Shown here: positions 1-5,912 of the stretch, piece by piece
How positions within the stretch are numbered: position 1 is the first letter of the stretch
How the letters are laid out: every line of letters begins with the position of its first letter
NCBI GenBank assembly: GCA_900321915.1
Contig: ONXW01000136.1
Location: forward strand, 1 to 5,912
Direction: 5' to 3'
From: an uncultured Eubacteriales bacterium
GTDB lineage: Bacteria; Bacillota; Clostridia; Lachnospirales; Lachnospiraceae
Length of the DNA: 5,912 nt
Translations under genes and position numbers: made by a program
Notes under the pieces: model-generated
The model's input: only the letters and a program-made list of their open reading frames with translations
What the model was told of the DNA's origin: nothing
Databases searched by the model: none

Positions 1-117
1 CCTTTCAAGATGAATAAAAATTATGGGTTTGTCATATGAATAGTTTTATTTTAATACGCGAAATCAGCGTCTGCAATCGCAAAACTGCAGATTTTCGGAT
101 AAATAGCCCTGACAATT

Positions 118-133
118 AAAAATATATATTTTT
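118..133. repeat. 16-base perfect AT palindrome, possible UP element
   Basis: The stretch AAAAATATATATTTTT is its own reverse complement. It lies about 39 to 54 bases before the predicted transcription start of the DJ-1-like gene (near 172). That is where an AT-rich UP element contacts the RNA polymerase alpha subunit. The palindrome is seen directly; the UP-element role is inference. A binding site for a symmetric regulator is an alternative. It sits in non-coding sequence: every frame on both strands is closed or very short across 1-159. Confidence 0.4.
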
Positions 134-156
134 GTATCATCTTTCTTTGAATTGCG

Positions 157-165
157 TGTTATAAT
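157..165 (+). promoter_or_regulatory. Extended -10 promoter for the DJ-1-like gene
   Basis: TGTTATAAT contains a perfect TATAAT at 160-165, preceded by the TGn extension at 157-159. No good -35 hexamer lies at 16-18 bases: the 17-base position reads TCATCT. TTGTAT at 132-137 is 22 bases away, which is too far. The promoter therefore probably relies on the extended -10, possibly helped by the AT palindrome upstream. Transcription would start near 172, giving a leader of about 78 bases before the ATG at 250. Confidence 0.65.
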
Positions 166-183
166 GGATTAATAGTGGGAAAA

Positions 184-212
184 CCGGGTTCCGTCCCGGA
201 CGGGATACGGAA
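184..212 (+). other. Leader RNA with two mutually exclusive hairpins
   Basis: Fold A pairs TTCCGT (189-194) with ACGGAA (207-212), continued inside by CCC (195-197) with GGG (202-204), leaving an AT bulge and a GGAC loop. Fold B pairs CCGGG (184-188) with CCCGG (195-199) around a TTCCGT loop. The two share bases, so only one can form at a time. The element lies in the predicted 5' leader, 20 bases before the ribosome binding site. It matches no riboswitch class I recognise. A regulatory role is inference; chance folding of GC-rich sequence is possible. Confidence 0.35.
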
Positions 213-249
213 TTGACATGACGGTAGAGAAGAAAGGATGAAAGACTGA

Positions 250-798
250 ATGGCACTGGTATACGCATTTATGGCAGACGGACTGGAAGAAGTAGAGTGC
301 CTTGCAACTGCAGATATTCTTGTACGGGCGGGTATTACGGTAAAGCTTGTTTCGGTCACGGGGAAGAGAGAAGTAAGGGGATCCCATGGATTCGGCATAC
401 GGGCGGATTATCTGCTGAAAAATGTAGACTTTGATAAACCGGATATGCTGTTTCTCCCGGGAGGACAGCCCGGCACGACACACCTGATGGAATGCGAGGA
501 GCTGGGTGACGCCCTGGTGGAGGCAAACCGGAAGGGAAAACGGATCGCCGCGATCTGTGCTGCGCCCATGGTTCTCGGAAAGCTCGGAATACTGAAGGAT
601 AAGAGGGCGACCTGCTATCCGGGGTGCGAGGATCAGCTGAACGGTGCGAAGTATACCGGGGCTTCCGTGGTGACGGACCAGAATATCACGACTTCCCGCG
701 GGCTCGGGTTCGTTTTTGATTTCGGCCTGGAGCTGGTCAGGCTCCTTGCGGACCCGATGGCGGCGGCGAATGTCAGCGATAAGATATTATATAAATAA
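250..798 (+). CDS. DJ-1/PfpI (ThiJ/YajL-like) family protein
   Basis: This 182-residue protein is the usual size for the compact DJ-1/YajL branch of the DJ-1/PfpI superfamily, a single flavodoxin-like domain of the glutamine-amidotransferase fold. It begins with the hydrophobic strand and DGLEEVE motif (residues 10-16). Glu16 matches the glutamate that polarises the active cysteine. Cys103 sits in the nucleophile elbow AAICAAPMVLG (100-110) and matches Cys106 of human DJ-1. LPGG (69-72) and TSRG, the start of a conserved C-terminal motif, also fit the family. No signal peptide or membrane segment is seen, so it should be cytosolic. Family members are reported as glyoxalase or deglycase enzymes, redox-sensing chaperones, or proteins of unknown role; the exact activity cannot be told here, and the deglycase activity is disputed. 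The ATG at 250 follows AAAGGA (233-238) with an 11-base spacer. It has its own promoter and a terminator, so it is probably monocistronic. Confidence 0.9.
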   Translation: MALVYAFMADGLEEVECLATADILVRAGITVKLVSVTGKREVRGSHGFGIRADYLLKNVDFDKPDMLFLPGGQPGTTHLMECEELGDALVEANRKGKRIAAICAAPMVLGKLGILKDKRATCYPGCEDQLNGAKYTGASVVTDQNITTSRGLGFVFDFGLELVRLLADPMAAANVSDKILYK

Positions 799-828
799 TA
801 CGGCTTTCCGGCGGGTGCCGGACAGCGG

Positions 829-871
829 AAAAATCCTCTGTACAGGCGGCTGTGCGGAGGATTTTTCTTTT
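829..871 (+). terminator. Strong intrinsic terminator after the DJ-1-like gene
   Basis: The arms 829-845 and 850-866 form a 17-bp stem: AAAAATCCTC with GAGGATTTTT, then TGT with GCG (two G-U pairs), then ACAG with CTGT. The four-base loop is GCGG. The 3' arm ends in TTTTT and runs on into CTTTT (867-871), a classic U-tract. It starts 30 bases after the stop codon. A smaller GC hairpin, TCCGGC with GCCGGA (807-822, loop GGGT), lies just upstream. The A-rich 5' arm would also allow some termination in the opposite direction. Confidence 0.9.
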
Positions 872-880
872 GGAATACTG

Positions 881-910
881 TTGCATTTCATGAGGGGTCT
901 ATGATATAAT
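881..910 (+). promoter_or_regulatory. Promoter of the tig (probably tig-clpP-clpX-lon) unit
   Basis: A perfect TATAAT lies at 905-910 and is extended by TGA at 902-904. TTGCAT at 881-886 is a weak -35 (TTG conserved) with an 18-base spacer. Transcription should start near 917, giving a leader of about 50 bases. The leader contains a small CTAC/GTAG or GCTAC/GTAGC hairpin at 911-928. The promoter lies just after the preceding terminator, so the cluster is insulated from the DJ-1-like gene. I see no CtsR heptamer repeat or CIRCE inverted repeat near it, which points to the housekeeping sigma factor. Confidence 0.75.
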
Positions 911-950
911 GCTACTTCGTAGTGTAGCGCCTGTATGGACGGCGATTGTA

Positions 951-957
951 AAGGAGG
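951..957 (+). promoter_or_regulatory. Ribosome binding site fixing the tig start
   Basis: AAGGAGG is a near-perfect anti-16S match and lies 10 bases before the ATG at 968. An in-frame ATG at 935 would place this site inside the coding region and has no comparable site upstream. The 968 start also makes the protein begin MSVKTERLEEKN, a typical trigger factor N-terminus. This site therefore decides in favour of 968. Confidence 0.9.
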
Positions 958-967
958 ACTCACTGGA

Positions 968-2257
968 ATGAGTGTAAAGACGGAAAGATTAGAAGAGAAG
1001 AACATGATCAAGCTGACGGTGGAAGTGCCGGCGGAAGATTTTAACGAGGCAATCAAGAAGGCCTATAATCAGAATAGAGGAAGATTCAATGTTCCGGGAT
1101 TCCGGAAGGGCAAGGCTCCGCTTCAGATTATCGAGAAGATTTACGGCGTGGGCATTTTCTATGAGGATGCGGCGAATACCTGCATTAATAACTCCTATCC
1201 GAAGGCTGTGGAAGAGTGCGGCGAGGACATCGTTTCCAGCCCGAAGATTGACGTTGAGCAGCTGGAGAAGGGCAAGAGCTTTATCTACACTGCGGAAGTT
1301 GCCGTAAAGCCGGAAGTGACCCTCGGCGAGTACAAGGGCATTGAGGTTAAGAAAGCGGATACTTCCGTTACTGACGAGGATGTGGAGAAGGAACTCGAGG
1401 CAGTCCGCGAGAGAAATTCCCGTCTGGTAGAGGTCACAGACCGCCCGATTAAGGACGGAGACCAGACAACCATTGATTTCAAGGGTTATGTGGACGGAAA
1501 AACCTTTGAGGGCGGAGAAGGCTTTGACTATCCGCTGACCATCGGTTCCCACTCCTTCATTGAGGGCTTTGAGGAGCAGCTCATCGGGAAGAACCCCGGG
1601 GAAGCCTGCGAAGTGGACGTGACATTCCCGACAGAGTACCACGCTGCGGAGCTGGCCGGAAAGCCCGCAAAGTTTGAAGTTACCATCAAGAGCGTCAAGG
1701 AGAAGCAGCTTCCGGAGCTCAATGATGAATTTGCTGACAATGTCTCCGACTTCAGCACACTGGACGAGTATAAAGAAGACCTGAAGACACAGCTCGAGGA
1801 CCGCAAGCTTCGCGCGGCTACCACAGAGAATGAAAACAATGTGGTGGAGAAGGTTGTGGCCAATGCGCAGATGGATCTCCCGAAGGCCATGATTGAGACA
1901 GAGGCGAGGGGCATGGTGGATGAGTATGCCGCCAGACTCCGCAACCAGGGCCTGAACATGGCGGATTTCCTGAAGTACACCGGCCAGACCGCGGAGAAGC
2001 TGACGGAGCAGATGACTCCCGATGCCGAGAAGAGAATCCGCACCAGACTGGTGCTGGAGAAGATCGCCCAGGCTGAGAATATCGAAGTGACGGATGAAAT
2101 CTACGAGCAGCAGATCGAGAAGATGGCAAAGGACTACCAGATTGAACTGGATCGTTTCAAGGGATTCATTACGGAAGACCAGGCGGAGCAGATCCGCGGC
2201 GACCTGAAGGTCCAGCAGGCCATCGATTTCCTTGTGGCAGAGGCAAAGCTTGTCTGA
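968..2257 (+). CDS. tig: Trigger factor, ribosome-associated chaperone and peptidyl-prolyl isomerase
   Basis: Trigger factor docks beside the ribosomal exit tunnel, shelters nascent chains and has cis-trans prolyl isomerase activity. From the ATG at 968 the product is 429 residues, the usual family length. The N-terminal ribosome-binding domain (about 1-115) carries the signature GFRKGKAP at 44-51, equivalent to the E. coli ribosome-docking loop. An FKBP-type isomerase domain follows at about 159-245 (IKDGDQTTIDFKGYVDG, then the IGSHSFIEGFEEQLIG stretch). The remaining C-terminal part is the charged, helical chaperone body with two arms. No residue block is missing and no frameshift is seen. 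It heads the cluster and has the best ribosome binding site in the window, consistent with an abundant protein. The extra 11 codons from the ATG at 935 are judged non-coding. A 100-base gap separates it from clpP, so partial transcriptional separation is possible. Confidence 0.97.
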   Translation: MSVKTERLEEKNMIKLTVEVPAEDFNEAIKKAYNQNRGRFNVPGFRKGKAPLQIIEKIYGVGIFYEDAANTCINNSYPKAVEECGEDIVSSPKIDVEQLEKGKSFIYTAEVAVKPEVTLGEYKGIEVKKADTSVTDEDVEKELEAVRERNSRLVEVTDRPIKDGDQTTIDFKGYVDGKTFEGGEGFDYPLTIGSHSFIEGFEEQLIGKNPGEACEVDVTFPTEYHAAELAGKPAKFEVTIKSVKEKQLPELNDEFADNVSDFSTLDEYKEDLKTQLEDRKLRAATTENENNVVEKVVANAQMDLPKAMIETEARGMVDEYAARLRNQGLNMADFLKYTGQTAEKLTEQMTPDAEKRIRTRLVLEKIAQAENIEVTDEIYEQQIEKMAKDYQIELDRFKGFITEDQAEQIRGDLKVQQAIDFLVAEAKLV

Positions 2258-2293
2258 TCGTTCTGAACAGAGCAACAGTTTAATAGTTCTTCA

Positions 2294-2329
2294 TCAGTTT
2301 CCCGGAAGCCCCTGCTTTCGGGAAATTGA
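2294..2329 (+). other. 16-bp hairpin between tig and clpP
   Basis: Arms 2294-2309 and 2314-2329 pair over 16 bp, with two G-U wobbles (2297 with 2326, 2305 with 2318) and a four-base CCCT loop. No U-tract follows on either strand: the next bases are CTAATCTGAG. It therefore does not look like a standard intrinsic terminator. It ends 12 bases before the clpP ribosome binding site. Likely roles are transcript processing, 3'-end protection of the tig message, or tuning of read-through into clpP. The structure is clear in the sequence; its role is inference. Confidence 0.7.
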
Positions 2330-2357
2330 CTAATCTGAGAGAAAGGAATTTGATACT

Positions 2358-2939
2358 ATGGCACTGGTTCCCTATGTACTTGAACAGACCAGCCGCGGAG
2401 AGCGGTCTTATGATATTTATTCGAGACTCCTGAAGGACCGGATTATTTTTCTCGGAGAAGAGGTCAATGAGGTGACGGCATCCCTGACGGTGGCGCAGCT
2501 CCTGTTCCTGGAGGCTGAGGATCCGGAGAAGGATATCAACCTGTATATCAACAGTCCGGGAGGTTCTGTGACTGCCGGAATGGCAATTTACGACACGATG
2601 CAGTACATCAAGTGCGATGTCTCCACGATCTGCCTGGGAATGGCAGCCAGCATGGGGGCATTCCTTCTCGCCGGCGGGGCGAAGGGAAAGAGGTATGCCC
2701 TTCCCAACGCGGAGATTATGATTCACCAGCCTTCCGGCGGGGCGCAGGGACAGGCGACGGAGATTTCCATCGCCGCGGAACATATCCTGCAGACCAGGAA
2801 GAAGATGAATGAGATTCTTGCCGCCAACACCGGCAGGACCTATGAAGAGATTGCACGGGATACGGAGCGCGACAATTACATGACCGCCCAGGACGCCCTT
2901 GCGTACGGCCTGATCGACAGTGTGATCGAGAAGCACTGA
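2358..2939 (+). CDS. clpP: ATP-dependent Clp protease proteolytic subunit ClpP
   Basis: ClpP is a serine peptidase that forms a barrel of two seven-membered rings and degrades proteins delivered by Clp unfoldases. The product is 193 residues. The catalytic triad is complete: Ser98 in MAASMGA, His123 in MIHQP and Asp172 in ERDNY, at the standard family positions. INSPGGS (64-70) forms the oxyanion-loop region. The protein begins [25 protein letters not shown], which matches the mature E. coli N-terminus directly, so no longer propeptide is encoded and little beyond the initiator Met could be removed. The N-terminal residues would form the axial gate loops. The start is supported by AAAGGA (2342-2347) with a 10-base spacer. 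clpX follows after 25 bases, so the peptidase and its unfoldase are co-expressed. It is read as ClpP itself rather than a ClpP-like paralogue because all hallmark residues are present. Confidence 0.98.
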   Translation: MALVPYVLEQTSRGERSYDIYSRLLKDRIIFLGEEVNEVTASLTVAQLLFLEAEDPEKDINLYINSPGGSVTAGMAIYDTMQYIKCDVSTICLGMAASMGAFLLAGGAKGKRYALPNAEIMIHQPSGGAQGQATEISIAAEHILQTRKKMNEILAANTGRTYEEIARDTERDNYMTAQDALAYGLIDSVIEKH

Positions 2940-2964
2940 GACGGGACAGAATTGAGGTGAATGC

Positions 2965-4269
2965 ATGCCCAACAAGAGTGGCGATGATATCAGGTGCTCG
3001 TTCTGCGGAAAAACGCAGAGCCAGGTCAGGAAGCTGATCGCGGGCATCGGGGACGTATATATCTGTGATGACTGCGTCGAGCTCTGCGCGGAGATTCTGG
3101 AAGAAGAATCCCTGGGGCAGGGAAAGCGCAAAAAGAAGCCGGACTTTTCCGGGATCAATCTTCCGAAACCGCGGGAGATCAAGAATTTCCTGGACGAGTA
3201 TGTCATCGGGCAGGAAGATGCGAAGAAGGTGCTTTCCGTTGCCGTGTACAATCACTATAAGAGAATCACGGCCAGGACGGACACGGATGTGGAGCTTCAG
3301 AAGAGCAATATCCTGATGCTCGGCCCCACCGGATCCGGAAAAACCTATCTGGCGCAGACCCTGGCAAAAATCCTGAATGTGCCGTTTGCCATCGCGGACG
3401 CGACCACGCTGACAGAGGCAGGTTACGTCGGGGAAGATGTGGAGAACATCCTCCTGAAGCTTATCCAGGCGGCGGACTATGACGTCAGCCGCGCGGAGTA
3501 CGGCATCGTCTATATTGATGAGATCGATAAAATCACGAAAAAGTCGGAGAACGTTTCCATCACCAGGGATGTCTCCGGAGAGGGCGTCCAGCAGGCGCTC
3601 CTGAAGATCCTGGAGGGAACCCAGGCGAGCGTTCCTCCCCAGGGCGGAAGGAAGCACCCGCAGCAGGAGCTGATCCAGATAGACACCACCAATATCCTGT
3701 TTATCTGTGGCGGCGCATTTGACGGGCTCGAGAAGATTGTGGAGAGCCGCCTGAATTCCGGATCCATCGGATTTAACGCGGAGATCGTCTCCAAAAACAG
3801 CGCGGATATGGACCAGCTGCTCCGGCAGGTGGTGCCGCAGGATCTGACAAAGTTCGGCCTTATTCCCGAGTTTATCGGCCGCGTCCCGGTGACGGTCGCG
3901 CTGAAATCCCTGGATGAAGAGGCCCTGGTCCGGATTCTCACGGAGCCGAAGAACGCCCTGCTGAAACAGTACCAGGCACTCTTTGACCTGGACGGCGTCA
4001 AGCTTGAGTTTACGGACGACGCGGTCCGTGCCGTCGCGAAGAAGGCTGTGGAGCAGAAAACAGGGGCCAGAGGCCTCCGTTCCATCCTGGAGACGGCCAT
4101 GATGGATGTCATGTTTGACATTCCCTCCGATGAGACCATCGGCATCTGCGTTGTGACGGAGGATGTTGTGAACGGGGTCAGCGCGCCCCAGATTACCTAC
4201 CGCGACACCTCTGTCCCGAGGAAGTCCTTCGGGAGCCGCAAGGTCGGCAAAGCCGGCGAGATTGCATAA
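2965..4269 (+). CDS. clpX: ATP-dependent Clp protease ATP-binding subunit ClpX
   Basis: ClpX is a hexameric AAA+ unfoldase that recognises tagged or native substrates and threads them into ClpP. The product is 434 residues. The N-terminal zinc-binding domain has Cys11, Cys14, Cys34 and Cys37; the middle spacing is 19 residues, one more than in E. coli. The AAA+ core shows Walker A GPTGSGKT (120-127), the pore-1 loop GYVG (153-156), Walker B VYIDEIDK (182-189, catalytic Glu186), the pore-2 RKH motif (229-231), arginine-finger region PEFIGR, and sensor 2 GARG with Arg369. The ClpP-docking loop IGF at 268-270 is intact, so it should pair with the ClpP encoded just upstream. The ATG at 2965 is preceded by GAGGTGA (2954-2960). 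A second ATG at 2961 overlaps it out of frame, but gives only 8 codons and lies too close to the binding site. lon begins 21 bases after the stop. Confidence 0.98.
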   Translation: MPNKSGDDIRCSFCGKTQSQVRKLIAGIGDVYICDDCVELCAEILEEESLGQGKRKKKPDFSGINLPKPREIKNFLDEYVIGQEDAKKVLSVAVYNHYKRITARTDTDVELQKSNILMLGPTGSGKTYLAQTLAKILNVPFAIADATTLTEAGYVGEDVENILLKLIQAADYDVSRAEYGIVYIDEIDKITKKSENVSITRDVSGEGVQQALLKILEGTQASVPPQGGRKHPQQELIQIDTTNILFICGGAFDGLEKIVESRLNSGSIGFNAEIVSKNSADMDQLLRQVVPQDLTKFGLIPEFIGRVPVTVALKSLDEEALVRILTEPKNALLKQYQALFDLDGVKLEFTDDAVRAVAKKAVEQKTGARGLRSILETAMMDVMFDIPSDETIGICVVTEDVVNGVSAPQITYRDTSVPRKSFGSRKVGKAGEIA

Positions 4270-4274
4270 CAGTT

Positions 4275-4278
4275 GGAG
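4275..4278 (+). promoter_or_regulatory. Ribosome binding site of lon, long spacing
   Basis: GGAG lies 12 bases before the ATG at 4291, slightly longer than ideal. The first in-frame stop upstream is the clpX stop itself (4267-4269), because both genes share a frame. A TTG at 4273 overlaps this site and is not a credible start. The ATG at 4291 places the conserved Lon N-terminal motif a few residues in, so it is preferred. The spacing suggests somewhat weaker initiation than for tig, which is inference. Confidence 0.6.
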
Positions 4279-4290
4279 AATAGAAAATAC

Positions 4291-5912
4291 ATGGGAGAAA
4301 TTAGAGACGGGATTCCGGTTGTCGCCCTGAAGGGGCTGACAGTCCTGCCGGATATGACCATCAGCTTTGACGCGGCGAGACCATTTTCCATCGCCGCCGT
4401 GGAAGCGGCTATGGCCGGATATGAAGAGGTCTTCCTGGTGACCCAGAGAGACCCGGAAAAGGATGACCCCGGATTTGAGGATCTGTACCATGTGGGAACG
4501 GTGAGCCATGTCCGGCAGTTTGTCCGGATGCCCAACGGATATATCCGCGTAACCGTGGAGGGGAAGACAAAGGCTGCGCTTCTGCGCCTGAACCGCGGCG
4601 GGGAATACCTGTCCGGGACAGTGGAGGAGATCGGTGACTGGGACAACAACCTTTCCGTCTTGGAGCACGAGGCGATGCTCCGGGTGATACGGGACAAGCT
4701 TCATGAGTTTTCGGATCTGAATCCGGGACCGGGAAGGGATTTTTACCGGCCCCTGTTCCAGGAGCAGTCCCTGGAAAAGCTCCTCCGCGTCATGACCATA
4801 CAGTTCCCCTGGGATTTCCAGGACCGGCAGAAGATGCTGGAGTGCACAAGCCTCAGCGAGGCCTATGAGGTGCTCCTGAAGCTTCTGATGATGGAGACGG
4901 AGGTCTTCAATATCAAGCGCCAGTTCCAGTCAAAGGTGAAGGAAGCCATTGACAAGAACCAGAGGGATTATGTCCTGCGCGAACAGATGCAGGTAATCCG
5001 GGAAGAACTGGGAGATTCCGCCGAGTCTGAGGCGGACGAGATGCGCCGGCGCCTTGAGGAGCTGGACGCGAACCCGGAAGTCAAGGAAAAACTGGAGAAG
5101 GATATCCACCGCTTCGAGGAAATGCCTGCCGGAAGCCAGGACGGCAATGTGCTCCACACCTATATTGATACGGTTCTGGAGCTGCCGTGGAATAAAACGA
5201 CAAAAGACAATATGGATCTCGGTCACGCCAAGAAGATTCTGGAGGAGGACCACTACGGCCTGGAGAAGGTCAAGGACCGCGTCCTGGAATCCCTGGCAGT
5301 CAGGATCCTGACAAAGAAGGCGAACGGTTCTATTATCTGCCTGGTGGGCCCGCCCGGCACCGGCAAGACCTCCATCGCGAGGTCCATCGCCAGGGCGCTG
5401 GACAAGAAATATGTCCGCATCAGTCTCGGCGGCGTCCGCGACGAGGCGGAGATACGCGGCCACAGGAAGACCTACGTGGGCGCCATGCCCGGACGTATTG
5501 TGGACGGGCTGCGGCAGGCCGGCGTAAGCAACCCGCTGATGCTGCTGGACGAGATCGACAAGGTCAGCAGCGATTACAAGGGAGATACCGGCTCCGCCCT
5601 GCTGGAGGTCCTGGACAGCGAGCAGAATGTGAAATTCCGGGATCATTACGTGGAGATCCCCGTGGACCTGTCCAGGGTGCTGTTCATCGCGACAGCAAAT
5701 ACCACGGCAACCATACCGCTGCCCCTGATTGACCGCATGGACATCATCGAGGTCAGCAGCTACACGGAAAATGAGAAGTTCCATATCGGACATGATTTCC
5801 TGATCCCGAAGCAGATGGAGAAAAACGGGCTTACGTCCGAGATGCTCACCATCACACAGCCGGCGCTGCGCAAAATTATACACAATTATACGGCCGAGGC
5901 CGGTGTGCGCAG
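4291..5912 (+). CDS. lon: ATP-dependent protease Lon (LonA type), 3' part outside the window
   Basis: Lon is a single-chain AAA+ serine protease, a homohexamer that degrades misfolded and some regulatory proteins in the cytosol. The first 540 codons are present and open; full LonA proteins are near 780 residues, so the protease domain with its Ser-Lys dyad lies beyond the window. The N-terminal substrate-binding domain starts with IPVVALKGLTVLP (8-20). A helical, coiled-coil-prone stretch near 214-265 includes KNQRDYVLREQMQVIREELG. The AAA+ module shows Walker A GPPGTGKT (353-360, Lys359), Walker B LMLLDEIDK (416-424; Asp420, Glu421), sensor 1 Asn470 and arginine finger Arg482. Arg540, the last complete codon, matches the sensor-2 arginine in the family's EAGVR motif. 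No frameshift is seen. A LonB or Lon-like protein is unlikely, because the long N-terminal domain is present and no membrane segment interrupts the AAA+ module. It is the fourth gene of the cluster. Confidence 0.96.
   Translation, partial: MGEIRDGIPVVALKGLTVLPDMTISFDAARPFSIAAVEAAMAGYEEVFLVTQRDPEKDDPGFEDLYHVGTVSHVRQFVRMPNGYIRVTVEGKTKAALLRLNRGGEYLSGTVEEIGDWDNNLSVLEHEAMLRVIRDKLHEFSDLNPGPGRDFYRPLFQEQSLEKLLRVMTIQFPWDFQDRQKMLECTSLSEAYEVLLKLLMMETEVFNIKRQFQSKVKEAIDKNQRDYVLREQMQVIREELGDSAESEADEMRRRLEELDANPEVKEKLEKDIHRFEEMPAGSQDGNVLHTYIDTVLELPWNKTTKDNMDLGHAKKILEEDHYGLEKVKDRVLESLAVRILTKKANGSIICLVGPPGTGKTSIARSIARALDKKYVRISLGGVRDEAEIRGHRKTYVGAMPGRIVDGLRQAGVSNPLMLLDEIDKVSSDYKGDTGSALLEVLDSEQNVKFRDHYVEIPVDLSRVLFIATANTTATIPLPLIDRMDIIEVSSYTENEKFHIGHDFLIPKQMEKNGLTSEMLTITQPALRKIIHNYTAEAGVR

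Noticed and set aside
70..95. Small stem TCTGCA/TGCAGA followed by TTTT, possible terminator of an upstream gene
   Set aside because: It has only 6 bp, a 10-base loop and four T's. No coding sequence is visible upstream in the window to be terminated.
935..967. Longer tig start at the ATG at 935
   Set aside because: The AAGGAGG ribosome binding site would lie inside the coding region, and the added 11 residues are not typical of trigger factor.
989..2275. 428-codon open frame on the minus strand
   Set aside because: It is the in-register shadow of trigger factor, with a Leu- and Arg-rich composition typical of antisense translation of charged helical proteins.
2326..2357. TTGACT as a -35 with a weak -10 just before clpP
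   Set aside because: The best hexamer at 17 bases is TTTGAT, and the transcript would start inside the coding region, leaving no ribosome binding site.
2462..2477. GGTCAAT and GGTGACG, resembling a CtsR tandem repeat
   Set aside because: It lies inside the clpP coding region, encoding EVNEVT. Neither heptamer matches fully and the spacing is wrong.
2961..2987. Overlapping out-of-frame ATG before clpX (ATGCATG) giving an 8-codon frame
   Set aside because: It is only 3 bases from the GAGG core, too close for good initiation, and shows no sign of a leader peptide.
2716..4704. 662-codon open frame on the minus strand
   Set aside because: It lies opposite clpP, clpX and lon, which carry full sets of catalytic motifs. 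It is in register with clpX and lon, is explained by avoidance of three codons, and its translation resembles no family I know.
4930..5883. 317-codon open frame on the minus strand
   Set aside because: It lies wholly opposite the Lon AAA+ region, whose Walker and sensor motifs are intact on the + strand.

Overview
This window looks like a chromosomal housekeeping region of a Gram-positive anaerobe of class Clostridia, probably Lachnospiraceae. The reasons are the gene order tig-clpP-clpX-lon, the protein sequences themselves (Lon and trigger factor read like clostridial members), strong AGGAGG-type ribosome binding sites, extended -10 promoters, and AT-rich gaps between moderately GC-rich genes. 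The family-level placement is inference from recall, not from a search.

Layout: positions 1-249 are AT-rich and non-coding. They hold a 16-base AT palindrome, an extended -10 promoter and a leader able to fold into two competing hairpins. Positions 250-798 encode a DJ-1/PfpI-family protein, closed by a strong intrinsic terminator (829-871). A second promoter (TATAAT at 905-910, extended by an upstream TG) starts the protein quality-control cluster: trigger factor (968-2257), a 100-base gap with a 16-bp hairpin, ClpP (2358-2939), ClpX (2965-4269) and Lon (from 4291, cut by the window end at codon 541). All genes are on the + strand. The 25- and 21-base gaps between clpP, clpX and lon indicate co-transcription. 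Whether tig and clpP share one transcript depends on the hairpin between them.

Functionally, trigger factor meets nascent chains at the ribosome exit tunnel. ClpX unfolds tagged or damaged proteins and feeds them to the ClpP peptidase barrel, and Lon degrades misfolded proteins on its own. All visible catalytic and nucleotide-binding residues are present, so these should be working enzymes. The DJ-1-like gene is a separate transcription unit that may also serve protein or metabolite repair.

I found no RNA genes, mobile elements, CRISPR arrays or attachment sites, and no evidence of a previously undescribed system. The points worth a second look are regulatory: the tig-clpP hairpin, the folded leader of the DJ-1-like gene, and the lack of recognisable CtsR or CIRCE heat-shock operators upstream of tig or clpP.
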